Source: Pseudomonadota bacterium
GTDB lineage: Bacteria; Pseudomonadota; Alphaproteobacteria; Rhodospirillales; Magnetospirillaceae
Assembly: GCA_023437865.1 (NCBI GenBank)
Contig: JAEZFE010000512.1
Coordinates: forward strand, 1 to 7,444
DNA length: 7,444 nt
Direction: 5' to 3'
Below, one piece after another: positions 1 through 7,424 of this stretch. The notes under the pieces were generated by a model that was not told where the DNA came from, ran no database searches, and was given only the letters and a program-made list of their open reading frames with translations. Every line of letters starts with the position of its first letter. Within the stretch, counting starts at the first letter, position 1. The translations under genes were made by a program, and so were the position numbers.

Positions 1-1
1 G

Positions 2-2098
2 CCCACAGTCGAGGACAACGCGCGCCACTTTAATTACCGTCCCCCAGAAACCCAGGCCGTGGTGGAAAATCGCCCGTTGTTCCTCGAAATGACCTTCGTG
101 GGGCTGGACGGCCGCGAGCGCGTGAAGGTCACCAGCGGTAACACCATGCCGCGCGATTTGCGCGACGTGTCACGGCGCGAGAACACTTACGTCCGTGCTG
201 AAACCTATTTCGAGGCTCTGAAGGAGCTGAAACCGGGCGAAATTTATGTTTCCGACGTGATCGGCGCCTACGTTCCTTCCAAGGTAATCGGGCCCTTTAC
301 CCCGAAAGCCGCCCGGGAGCGCGGCCTGGATTTCGAACCAGAGAAAGCCGCCTTTGCCGGCACCGAAAACCCGGTGGGCACACGCTTTCGCGGGCTGGTG
401 CGCTGGGCGACGCCTGTGGTCAAAGACGGCAAGGTTCTGGGCTGGGTCACGCTCGCGCTCGACCATGACCACATCATGGAGCTGACCGACCACATTTTGC
501 CCACTGCCGACCGTTACACTCCGATCCCTGATGCGTCAGCCGGTAACTATGCTTTTATCTGGGATTATAAAGGGCGTTCCATTGCCCATCCGCGCCATTA
601 CTTCATCACCGGCTACAATCCCGAGACCGGCGAGCCCGAAGTGCCGTGGCTCGATGACGAACTCTACAAGGAGTGGCAGGCGAGCGGCCTGCCTGTCCGC
701 CAGTTCCTGGACAGCGTCAAACCGTTCCGCGAACAATCGCTTAAGAAGAAAGGCTCGATGGATCTGGCTAAGGCCGGCAAGCTCGGTATGGATTGCCGTT
801 ACCTGAACCACGCTCCCCAATGTTCCGGCTGGATGGACCTGACCCAGCATGGCGGTTCCGGATCGTTCGAGATCTTCTGGAGCGGTTTGTGGAAGCTGAC
901 CACGGCGGCAGCCATTCCATATTACACCGGCCCCTATGCGAAGTCGCCGCGTGGCTTCGGCTTTGTCACCATCGGCGCTAACGTGGATGATTTCCACCGT
1001 GCAGCCACCGAATCCAAGCGCCACACCGACCAGATCGTGCTGGAGCGCACCGAGGAAATCAAAGGACGCCTGGATGGGGTGATCGCCCTGATCTCTGCCC
1101 AGTTGGAGAGCATGGCGCGGCAGTTGACCCTGTCCACCGCTGTGATGATCGTCCTGGTCATGGCCATCGCCGTGTGGATGGCTTCGTTCCTGACCCGCCG
1201 GATCACGGCGGTGGTCCAGGGCATCCGGCGCTTTCAGGACGGGGACCTGGCCTATCGCCTGCCGAGCACTGGCGGCGACGAGATGGCGCACCTGAACGGA
1301 TCATTCAACGAGATGGCAGACCGCATCAAAGGGTCCATCCAGGGGCTGGAGGAGGCCCGCGCCAAGGCCGAGGAAGCCAGCCGGCTCAAAAGTGAATTCC
1401 TGGCGAGTATGAGCCATGAATTGCGCACGCCGCTCAACGGCATCATCGGGTTCTCCGAATTGCTGCGCGACGAGGCCGAGAACGACGAGGCGCGCGAGAA
1501 CGCCGAGGTGGTTGAAAGGAGCAGCCGGCATTTGCTGGAGCTGGTCAACTCCATCCTGGACGTAGCGAAGATCGAAGCCGGCCACATGCAGATCAGCATC
1601 GAGGCGGTGCCCCTTCGGGCCATGGTCGCGGATGTGGCCTCGGTGCATCAGCCGGTTGCTGCGGCCAAGGGGGTGCGCTTCGCCCTCGACCTGGCCACAG
1701 ACCTCCCCGACCACGTGCCAGCAGACGCGATGCGCCTGCGTCAGATTTTGCACAATCTGATCAATAATGCCGTCAAGTTCACCAGCGAGGGCGAGGTCAC
1801 CCTGCGCATATGCCGCAGCGGCAGCGAGGTGTTGTTCTCTGTCGCCGACACCGGACCAGGCATCGCTCCGTACCTGCAGCAGGTCATCTTCGAGAAATTC
1901 CGCCAGGGTGATGCTTTCCTGACCCGAACCCATGGTGGTACCGGCCTGGGGCTGACGCTCGCCCGGCACCTGGTGGACATGATGGGAGGGCGCATGTGGC
2001 TGGTCTCGCAGCCTGGCCAAGGCAGTACGTTCCACTTCAGCTTGCCGGTAGAGGGCGCGGCCTGCGCCATGCCGGCCCCTCAAGAGGCCCTAGCATGA
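2..2098 (+). CDS. Membrane sensor histidine kinase (Cache-type sensor, HAMP, HisKA, HATPase), 5'-partial
   Basis: Sensor kinase that should autophosphorylate on a histidine in response to a periplasmic ligand. The frame is open from base 2 to the TGA at 2096-2098. The GTG at 59 is only the first start-like codon: the 19 codons before it read as ordinary protein (ending RPPETQAV) and no Shine-Dalgarno precedes it, so the gene begins off the left edge. Bases 2 to about 1120 encode a long extracytoplasmic region of Cache (probably double-Cache) type, including [16 protein letters not shown] and, near its end, [10 protein letters not shown]. One membrane helix lies at about 1124-1195, followed by HAMP (about 1196-1350). 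The H-box [13 protein letters not shown] has its phospho-acceptor His at 1415-1417. The ATPase domain has the N-box Asn at 1766-1768, the G1 box DTGPGIAP from 1847 and the G2 box GGTGLG at 1934-1951. There is no receiver or Hpt domain. The preceding membrane helix is presumably upstream of the window. The ligand cannot be read from the sequence. Confidence 0.93.
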   Translation, partial: PTVEDNARHFNYRPPETQAVVENRPLFLEMTFVGLDGRERVKVTSGNTMPRDLRDVSRRENTYVRAETYFEALKELKPGEIYVSDVIGAYVPSKVIGPFTPKAARERGLDFEPEKAAFAGTENPVGTRFRGLVRWATPVVKDGKVLGWVTLALDHDHIMELTDHILPTADRYTPIPDASAGNYAFIWDYKGRSIAHPRHYFITGYNPETGEPEVPWLDDELYKEWQASGLPVRQFLDSVKPFREQSLKKKGSMDLAKAGKLGMDCRYLNHAPQCSGWMDLTQHGGSGSFEIFWSGLWKLTTAAAIPYYTGPYAKSPRGFGFVTIGANVDDFHRAATESKRHTDQIVLERTEEIKGRLDGVIALISAQLESMARQLTLSTAVMIVLVMAIAVWMASFLTRRITAVVQGIRRFQDGDLAYRLPSTGGDEMAHLNGSFNEMADRIKGSIQGLEEARAKAEEASRLKSEFLASMSHELRTPLNGIIGFSELLRDEAENDEARENAEVVERSSRHLLELVNSILDVAKIEAGHMQISIEAVPLRAMVADVASVHQPVAAAKGVRFALDLATDLPDHVPADAMRLRQILHNLINNAVKFTSEGEVTLRICRSGSEVLFSVADTGPGIAPYLQQVIFEKFRQGDAFLTRTHGGTGLGLTLARHLVDMMGGRMWLVSQPGQGSTFHFSLPVEGAACAMPAPQEALA
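2082..2087 (+). promoter_or_regulatory. Shine-Dalgarno site for the lone receiver gene
   Basis: AAGAGG lies seven bases before the ATG at 2095, inside the end of the kinase gene. It fixes the receiver start at 2095 rather than at the in-frame ATG at 1996, which would add a stretch that only mirrors the kinase coding sequence in another frame. Confidence 0.6.
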
Positions 2099-2487
2099 CC
2101 CTACCTAAACGCGCCCTGGTGGTTGATGACAACGATGTCAATCGCCTGCTTGCCAGCCGCCTGCTCGGGAAGGCCGGTTGGGAGATTTGCGAGGCGGCTG
2201 ATGGGGACCAGGCGCTGGCCTGGATGCAGGCCAATACGGCCAGGCTGGTGTTGCTGGACATCAGCATGCCCACCATCAGCGGCGAGGAGGTTTGTCGCCG
2301 TGCCCGCGAGAAGAGCCTGCTGGCGCCCGGCTGCAAGCTGGTGGCCTATACGGCCCACGCCATGCCCGAAGAGCGCCGGCAGTTCCTGGATGCGGGCTTT
2401 GACGCCATCCTGACTAAGCCGGTGTCACGTCAGTCGCTAGCCGCGCTGCTGGAAGACCTTGGTCTCAATGGGGAGGCGTCGTCGTGA
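2095..2487 (+). CDS. Stand-alone CheY-like response regulator receiver
   Basis: A 130-residue single-domain receiver that accepts phosphate from a kinase or Hpt. All signature residues are visible: acidic pair Asp11-Asp12 (VVDDND), phospho-acceptor Asp55 (LVLLDISMP), switch Thr86 (VAYTAHAM) and Lys108 (LTKPVS). The domain fills the protein and no output domain follows. The start is ATG 2095, which overlaps the kinase stop as ATGA and has AAGAGG seven bases upstream. The last bases overlap the next gene as GTGA. Directly following a kinase that lacks its own receiver, it is the most likely first acceptor for that kinase. It could instead shuttle phosphate to the Hpt of the downstream hybrid kinase, act as a phosphate sink, or bind a target protein as CheY or DivK do. 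The sequence does not separate these possibilities. Confidence 0.93.
   Translation: MTLPKRALVVDDNDVNRLLASRLLGKAGWEICEAADGDQALAWMQANTARLVLLDISMPTISGEEVCRRAREKSLLAPGCKLVAYTAHAMPEERRQFLDAGFDAILTKPVSRQSLAALLEDLGLNGEASS
2470..2476 (+). promoter_or_regulatory. Shine-Dalgarno site for the exported Cache gene
   Basis: GGGGAGG lies seven bases before the GTG at 2484 and supports that non-ATG start. The start codon overlaps the receiver stop codon (GTGA), which suggests coupled translation. Confidence 0.65.
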
Positions 2488-2939
2488 AAGCCCTGCTGCT
2501 ACTTTGCCTCCTGATCCTGGGTGGCTACACCGGATCCGCATGGGCACAACAGAACATCGCGCTCGACCAGGCCCGCGAACTGACCGTGGAGGCCGCCAAC
2601 CTGCTGAAGGAGCAGGGGATCGATGCTGCCCGGCGTACCTTCCACGCCCCTGGCAAGTTTCGCCACGACGAGATTTACGTCAACGTCATCGATGCCAACG
2701 GCACTTGGCTGGTTTACCCGCCCAATCCAAAGAATGAGGGCAAGTCGGTGCTAAATGTCCGCGATGCCGACGGCAAGCTGCTCGTTCAGGAAATCATCCG
2801 GGTGGCGCGCGAGGAAGGCGAAGGCTGGGTTGAATACCGTTGGCTGAACCCCGCCACCAACGCCATCGAACCTAAGGCCACGTTTGTGCGTCATGTGCCG
2901 GAGCGCGGCCTGATCGCCTATGTCGGCATCTACCGATAG
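2484..2939 (+). CDS. Exported single-Cache-domain protein
   Basis: A 151-residue protein with a clear signal peptide: Lys2, a Leu-rich core at about residues 3-14 and an AWA cleavage motif at 19-21, predicting cleavage before Gln22. The mature part is a short helical segment followed by a single Cache domain of the sCache_2 kind, with IYVNVIDANGTWLVYPPNP, GWVEYRWLNP and the closing LIAYVGIYR. Such domains usually bind small ligands such as organic acids in chemoreceptors and kinases. Here it stands alone, with no second membrane helix and no signalling domain, so the product should be periplasmic, or membrane-tethered if the signal peptide is not cleaved. The GTG start is supported by GGGGAGG upstream and the GTGA overlap with the receiver. 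Its TAG stop is followed, in the same frame, by only three codons before the ATG of the hybrid kinase. A role as co-sensor for one of the two kinases is inference. Confidence 0.88.
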   Translation: MKALLLLCLLILGGYTGSAWAQQNIALDQARELTVEAANLLKEQGIDAARRTFHAPGKFRHDEIYVNVIDANGTWLVYPPNPKNEGKSVLNVRDADGKLLVQEIIRVAREEGEGWVEYRWLNPATNAIEPKATFVRHVPERGLIAYVGIYR

Positions 2940-2948
2940 GACGGGGGC

Positions 2949-5900
2949 ATGCACGAGCGCCTGAGCCGCCAACTGGCGGAAGCAACCATTGAAGGCAAGG
3001 TCGACCAGGATCGGCTGCTGGCCCTCGTAGATCGCGCCTACGCCGAACAGGAGGAGGCACGCTCGCAAGCCATCACCACTGCCGAGCGTCACCTCAAGGC
3101 CATCCTGGACACCGTGGGCGAAGGCGTGGTGGTGGCTAATCGCGAAAGCCGTATCACTGACGTCAACAAGGCCGCCTTGGCCATGTTTGGCTATGAACGT
3201 GACGAGATGGTGGGGCAGCGGCTTGACATCCTCATGCGGGCGCAGGACGCCGCCGGACATGATGTCCACGTTAACCGCTTTCTGCACACTGGCGTGGCGC
3301 GGGTCGCCGGGCGTGGCCGGGTCGAAACGGCACGGCGCAAGGACGGCTCCACTTTTCCGATCGAGTTGGCGGTGGGCGATCTGTCTCATACGGGCGTGCC
3401 ACAATTCGTCGGCATCATCCGCGACATTTCTGCGCGCTGCGAGGCGGAGGCACGGCTGAGAACCAGCGAGGAGCGCTTTCGGGATTTCGCCCAGTCGTCT
3501 TCCGACTGGTTCTGGGAAACCGACGCCGAGCACCGCTTCAGTCAGCTGAGCGGCTATTCGCCGACCCTCGACCGGTTGCTGGAGCAAGGCATTATCGGGC
3601 GCACCCGCCTGGAACTGATGGACGGCATGGTGCCGCCCGAAGTCGCCGAAGCTCACCGCGCAACCCTTCACGCCCATAAGCCGTTCCGTGATTTCGTTTA
3701 CCGCGTCCAGGCCGGCGATGGCCAGGTGCGGACCCTATCTGTTAGCGGCAAGCCAGCCACCAATGGCGCCGGCGTGTTCGTGGGCTACCGAGGCACTGCG
3801 CGCGACATCACCGATCAGGTGCAGGCCGACGAGCGCGCCCGCTCGGCGGAGAGCCTGCTTGCCTCCGCCATTGCAGTTATCTCCGAGGGTTTTGCGCTCT
3901 ATGATGCCGAGGATCGGCTGGTCACCTGCAACGACCGCTACCGCACACTGTTCACGGAAGCCGCTGACGTCATAACGCCAGGGACGCCGTTCGAAACCAT
4001 CCTGCGCACGGCAGCGGAACGCGGCGTTTATGTCGTGGCTGGCGAGGACCTGGACCAGTGGGTGAACTACCGGCTCAAGACCCACCGCGAGCCCTTGGGC
4101 ATACCGATCCCTCAGGGATTGGCCTCAGGCCGCTGGATACGCTCGACCGAATACCGCACCGCTGACGGCGGCGTGGCCGGCATTCATGCCGACGTCACCG
4201 ATCTGGTGGAGAAGGATCAGGAGCTGCGCAAGGCCAAGGAGCAGGCGGAAAGCGCAAGCCAGGCCAAGTCCGAATTCCTAGCCACCGTCAGCCACGAGAT
4301 CCGCACGCCGATGAACGGCATTATCGGCATGACGGGGCTGCTGCTCGATACGGCACTGTCTGCCGATCAGCGCCATTTCGCCAACACCATCAGGGTGTCA
4401 TCCGAGTCGCTGCTCACCATCATCAACGACATCTTGGACTTCTCGCGCATGGAGGCGGGGAGGGTGGAGCTGGAAAGCACACCGTTCGAGGTTCCGCCAT
4501 TGGTGGAAGGTGTGGTCGATATCCTGGCGCCGCGCATCAAGAGCAAGCAGCTGGACCTTTCCTATTGGGTTGCGCCCGAATTGCGCGGCTCGTTCATGGG
4601 GGATGCCGGGCGGTTGCGGCAGGTGCTGTTGAACCTAGCCGGGAATGCCGTGAAGTTCACCGAGAAGGGGTCGGTCACCATCTCGGCTACCTGCGAGCGA
4701 CGCGAAAGGTGCGACTGGCTGCGCTTCGAGGTCACCGACACCGGCCTGGGTATCGCCGACGACGCCAAGGACCGCCTGTTCAATAAGTTCACCCAAGCGG
4801 ATTCCTCCACCGCCCGGCGCTTTGGCGGCAGCGGGCTAGGTCTCGCAATCTCCAAGCGGATTGTCGAGTTGCTGGGCGGGGAAATCGGTTTCACCAGTCA
4901 TCTGGGCGAAGGCAGCTCGTTCTGGTTCCGCGTGCCGGTCGACCGGCTAGAGATGAGCGAGACGGGCGGGAATCCGCTGCAGGACTTGAAGGTGATGGTC
5001 GTGGATGACACCACCATCAACATCGACATCATTCAGCGCCAACTTGCCTCGTGGGGCGCCGACGTTACCAGCGCGCAGGATGTGGCCGAGGCCATTCGTC
5101 TCTTGCGCGAAGCCAATCGTATGGGGAAGGCATTTCGCGCCTTGGTGCTGGACTATCATATGCCAGGCATGAGCGGCCTCGATTTGGCGGCAGTATTACG
5201 CGCCGACCCCGCATTGTCGTCGCTGCCGATCATCCTGGCCACCTCCGCGCCCAGCAAGGAGGTCGAAGAGCAGGCTGGCCGGCTGGGCATTTCTGCGGTT
5301 TTGGCCAAACCCATCCGCCAAAGCAACCTGTTGGACCAGTTGATGACCATCACTGGCTTGGGCCGTGCCGAGCTATTGGTTGACGAGAGCAATGCGGAGG
5401 CGATGGAACCCAGCGGCTTCGCCCTGCGCATTCTCGTTGCCGAGGACAATGCCATCAATCAACAGGTGGCGGTCGGCCTGCTGGCCAAGCTAGGACACCG
5501 TGCCGACGTCGCAGATGATGGCGGCCAGGCGGTGGTGCTGGTCGAACGTGGCGATTACGATCTGGTTTTGATGGACATGCAGATGCCCAATATGGACGGC
5601 ATCGCCGCCACGCAGGCCATCCGGGCATTGCCGCCGCCGCGCAACACCCTGCCCATTATTGCCATGACCCCCAACGCCATGGCCGGCGATCGCGAGGCGT
5701 GCCTGGCTGCCGGCATGGACGACTATATCCCCAAGCCCATTGATCGCCGACGCCTCGCCGCCATGCTGGACCGGTGGGCCGTGCGCCTGCGCGAGGCGCG
5801 CCAGAGCCGGCAGTCCTCTCCCGCCCTTCAAACGCCGGAACCGGTGCCGGAGCGTGCCGAGCCCCCGGAGCCCGAAGAGCCGCCGGTTGTGGATGAAGAG

Positions 5901-6206
5901 GCCCGCCTGGACTTGGCCGATGCGCTGGGCGCGGATGTGTTCGCCACCTTGCAATCCTCGTTCAGCGGCAGTCTGCCCACGCGGCTGCGGGAAATCGAGC
6001 GGGCGGTGGCAGACGCGCGCTGGGGGGATGCCGCTCGCGTTGCCCACTCCTTGCGTGGTGCCGCCACCAACCTGGGCTATGCCCGCATGGGTTGGGCATT
6101 GGGGATGTTCGAACAGGCGTGCAAGCAGGGCAAGGGCACCGTTGCGGATGACTATGACCGGGTGCTGAGGGCGGCAGACCGGACTTTTGACATGGTGAGG
6201 GGATGA
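2949..6206 (+). CDS. Soluble hybrid histidine kinase, PAS-PAS-PAS-HisKA-HATPase-REC-REC-Hpt
   Basis: A 1085-residue kinase carrying a whole His-Asp-His relay, laid out like BarA/TorS-class hybrids but with no membrane helix or signal peptide, so it is predicted cytoplasmic. Domains: N-terminal helical segment (1-45); three PAS domains (about 46-165, 170-295 and 300-420, the third of PAS_7 style with [15 protein letters not shown]); a short coiled coil; HisKA with His449 in [13 protein letters not shown]; HATPase with Asn562/Asn566, DTGLGI from Asp597 and GGSGLGL; REC1 with Asp686-Asp687, Asp735, Thr765 and Lys787; REC2 with Glu832-Asp833, Asp876, Thr907 and Lys929; a Pro/Glu-rich linker (about 955-980); and Hpt with His1033 in [12 protein letters not shown]. 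All catalytic residues are present. REC2 has Pro908 after the switch Thr where Ala is usual. The start is ATG 2949, nine bases after the Cache stop, with AGGA at 2938-2941. The HD-GYP regulator immediately downstream is its likely target. No PAS cofactor ligand is recognisable. Confidence 0.96.
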   Translation: MHERLSRQLAEATIEGKVDQDRLLALVDRAYAEQEEARSQAITTAERHLKAILDTVGEGVVVANRESRITDVNKAALAMFGYERDEMVGQRLDILMRAQDAAGHDVHVNRFLHTGVARVAGRGRVETARRKDGSTFPIELAVGDLSHTGVPQFVGIIRDISARCEAEARLRTSEERFRDFAQSSSDWFWETDAEHRFSQLSGYSPTLDRLLEQGIIGRTRLELMDGMVPPEVAEAHRATLHAHKPFRDFVYRVQAGDGQVRTLSVSGKPATNGAGVFVGYRGTARDITDQVQADERARSAESLLASAIAVISEGFALYDAEDRLVTCNDRYRTLFTEAADVITPGTPFETILRTAAERGVYVVAGEDLDQWVNYRLKTHREPLGIPIPQGLASGRWIRSTEYRTADGGVAGIHADVTDLVEKDQELRKAKEQAESASQAKSEFLATVSHEIRTPMNGIIGMTGLLLDTALSADQRHFANTIRVSSESLLTIINDILDFSRMEAGRVELESTPFEVPPLVEGVVDILAPRIKSKQLDLSYWVAPELRGSFMGDAGRLRQVLLNLAGNAVKFTEKGSVTISATCERRERCDWLRFEVTDTGLGIADDAKDRLFNKFTQADSSTARRFGGSGLGLAISKRIVELLGGEIGFTSHLGEGSSFWFRVPVDRLEMSETGGNPLQDLKVMVVDDTTINIDIIQRQLASWGADVTSAQDVAEAIRLLREANRMGKAFRALVLDYHMPGMSGLDLAAVLRADPALSSLPIILATSAPSKEVEEQAGRLGISAVLAKPIRQSNLLDQLMTITGLGRAELLVDESNAEAMEPSGFALRILVAEDNAINQQVAVGLLAKLGHRADVADDGGQAVVLVERGDYDLVLMDMQMPNMDGIAATQAIRALPPPRNTLPIIAMTPNAMAGDREACLAAGMDDYIPKPIDRRRLAAMLDRWAVRLREARQSRQSSPALQTPEPVPERAEPPEPEEPPVVDEEARLDLADALGADVFATLQSSFSGSLPTRLREIERAVADARWGDAARVAHSLRGAATNLGYARMGWALGMFEQACKQGKGTVADDYDRVLRAADRTFDMVRG
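6197..6202 (+). promoter_or_regulatory. Shine-Dalgarno site deciding the start of the HD-GYP gene
   Basis: GAGGGG ends immediately before the ATG at 6203 and six bases before the in-frame ATG at 6209. Normal spacing favours 6209 as the main start. The 6203 ATG, which overlaps the kinase stop as ATGA, has no Shine-Dalgarno at a usable distance. Confidence 0.55.
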
Positions 6207-6208
6207 CC

Positions 6209-7279
6209 ATGCTGATCCATATCGTCGACGACAATGAAACCAATCTGATGCTGTTCGAGCAGATCGCGCGGACAGTCTCGCCAGGGGCCGAGATACGCTG
6301 TTTCCTGGATCCTGCTCAGGCGCTGCTGGAGGTGGCCGAACAGCCGGTTGACATGGTGATCGTCGATTACATGATGCCTGGGATCGACGGGCACACTTAC
6401 CTACGTGCCACCCGCGCCATGTCGCACATGCGGGACGTGCCAATCGTCATGATCACTGCCGCGGGGGAAAAGTCCGTCCGCCACAAGGCGCTCGAATTAG
6501 GGGCCACCGATTTTGTGACCAAGCCGGTGGATGTCCACGAGGTTCGGGTGCGGCTGTCGAACCTGATGCAATGGCGCGCAGGCACGATCAAGCTGAGGGA
6601 TCGCAACCGCTGGCTCGCCGATGAGGTGCGTGCCGCTACGGATACGATCCACGACCGGGAGCGCGAGCTGATCGTGCGGCTGTCGCGAGCGGCCGAGTTC
6701 CGCGACCCGGAAACTGGCGGTCACATCCAGCGCATGGCCCATTATTCGCAGGTCATCGCCCGACGCATGGGCATGCCCGCCGATTTTTGCGATTTGCTGT
6801 TGAATGCTGCGCCCATGCATGATGTGGGCAAATTGGGCATCCCGGACGGCATTTTGCTCAAGCCCGGCAAACTGGACGACGCTGAATTTGCCATCATGAA
6901 GGGGCATGCCGTAATCGGCCATTCCATCCTGGTCGGCAGTACGTCGCAACTTATCAACCTCGGGGCCGAAATTGCCCTGGCCCACCACGAGAAGTACGAT
7001 GGATCGGGCTATCCAAACGGGGTGGCGGGGATGGATATCCCTGTCGCGGGCCGAATTGTTGCCGTCGCCGACGTATTCGATGCGCTTACGTCCGAGCGGC
7101 CATACAAGAGGCCGTGGGGAGCCAATGAAGCACGGGAGTTCCTGCTAGCCCACCGCGGTAGCCATTTCGACCCGGTCTGCGTGGACGCGATGATCGAGGG
7201 TTGGGATGAAGTGATGTCAATTCGTGATCGGTTCGTCGACGTGGTCGTCATTCCCACCCTCTGTGAAGTGGGGCGATGA
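6209..7279 (+). CDS. Response regulator with HD-GYP domain, predicted cyclic di-GMP phosphodiesterase
   Basis: A RpfG-like two-domain regulator of 356 residues (358 if it starts at 6203). The receiver (1-122) has Asp7-Asp8, phospho-acceptor Asp53 (VDYMMPG), Thr83 and Lys105. A helical linker (about 123-158) leads into the HD-GYP domain (about 159-350). The HD pair is His204-Asp205 with Lys208 (HDVGK), and the hallmark HHEKYDGSGYP spans 259-269. Glu168, His172, His233, His259, His260 and Asp288 complete the metal-ligand set, and RPYK (297-300) follows. The family hydrolyses cyclic di-GMP to pGpG or GMP, lowering this second messenger and favouring motility over biofilm; activity here is predicted from the intact residues. 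The 6209 start is chosen from the GAGGGG spacing. It directly follows the hybrid kinase, whose Hpt domain probably phosphorylates Asp53. It is the last gene of the operon and the only recognisable effector output in the window. Confidence 0.95.
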   Translation: MLIHIVDDNETNLMLFEQIARTVSPGAEIRCFLDPAQALLEVAEQPVDMVIVDYMMPGIDGHTYLRATRAMSHMRDVPIVMITAAGEKSVRHKALELGATDFVTKPVDVHEVRVRLSNLMQWRAGTIKLRDRNRWLADEVRAATDTIHDRERELIVRLSRAAEFRDPETGGHIQRMAHYSQVIARRMGMPADFCDLLLNAAPMHDVGKLGIPDGILLKPGKLDDAEFAIMKGHAVIGHSILVGSTSQLINLGAEIALAHHEKYDGSGYPNGVAGMDIPVAGRIVAVADVFDALTSERPYKRPWGANEAREFLLAHRGSHFDPVCVDAMIEGWDEVMSIRDRFVDVVVIPTLCEVGR

Positions 7280-7299
7280 AGGGCGCTGGGGCCGCTGAC

Positions 7300-7321
7300 T
7301 TTTCCGAAGCGGAAGAAATTT
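7300..7321 (+). terminator. Weak candidate terminator hairpin after the operon
   Basis: Bases 7300-7306 pair with 7310-7316 (TTTTCCG with CGGAAGA, one G-U pair) around a three-base AAG loop. The stem is followed by AAATTT rather than a clean T-run. The position, 21 bases after the last stop codon, suits a terminator, but the stem is A/T-rich at its base and the tail is poor, so this is tentative. Confidence 0.3.
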
Positions 7322-7370
7322 GAAAATACTTCTTGCATAGGGCCGGCGGAATGATTAGAAACCGGCCTCC
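7313..7370 (+). promoter_or_regulatory. Candidate strong promoter reading rightward out of the window (stable-RNA style)
   Basis: An A/T-rich block (7313-7331) sits directly upstream of a -35-like TTGCAT (7333-7338). Exactly 17 bases later comes a -10-like TAGAAA (7356-7361), followed by a GC-rich stretch CCGGCCTCCCC. The A/T block resembles an UP element, and the GC-rich discriminator is typical of rRNA and tRNA promoters under stringent control. The -35 matches the sigma-70 consensus at only the first three positions. No coding start with a ribosome site follows in the remaining 80 bases, which fits an RNA leader, but the transcribed gene is not in the window. Confidence 0.4.
7341..7367. 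repeat. Inverted repeat GGCCGG/CCGGCC spanning the candidate promoter
   Basis: GGCCGG at 7341-7346 and its exact complement CCGGCC at 7362-7367 flank 15 bases that contain the -10-like hexamer. No T-run follows, so it is not an intrinsic terminator. It could be an operator-like dyad, or chance in GC-rich DNA. Confidence 0.35.
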
Positions 7371-7399
7371 CCGACGAACGGCCTAGCCGGAAGTTGGGG

Positions 7400-7424
7400 C
7401 GGTGGAGAGCGATCAGCTCCGCCG
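7400..7424. repeat. Hairpin-forming inverted repeat in the putative leader
   Basis: Bases 7400-7407 pair with 7417-7424 (eight pairs including one G-U) around a nine-base loop. It is followed by an A-rich tract (7435-7444), not T-rich on either strand, so it is not a terminator. It may be leader-RNA structure of a transcript continuing to the right, or an upstream element of a further promoter. Confidence 0.35.

Noticed and set aside
536..1291. Minus-strand open frame of 251 codons opposite the sensor part of the first kinase
   Set aside because: No domain or signal is recognisable and no promoter or ribosome site is visible; the + strand here encodes sensor, membrane helix and HAMP.
1996..2094. 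Upstream in-frame extension of the lone receiver (33 extra residues)
   Set aside because: The extension is an out-of-frame reading of the kinase G2 region, while ATG 2095 has a good ribosome site and begins exactly at the receiver fold.
2937..2948. Programmed read-through of the TAG to make a Cache-kinase fusion
   Set aside because: The fusion would place signal peptide, Cache and kinase without a second membrane helix, sending the kinase to the periplasm. The kinase also has its own ATG and AGGA. Kept only as a clue to gene history.
2751..3677. Long minus-strand open frame of 308 codons opposite the Cache and hybrid kinase genes
   Set aside because: It mirrors the codon pattern of well-supported + strand genes in GC-rich DNA; its translation shows no recognisable domain and it crosses two real genes.
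5490..6443. Minus-strand open frame of 317 codons opposite REC2, Hpt and the HD-GYP receiver
   Set aside because: The translation is low-complexity, rich in Arg, Pro and His without a motif, as expected of an antisense shadow in high-GC sequence.
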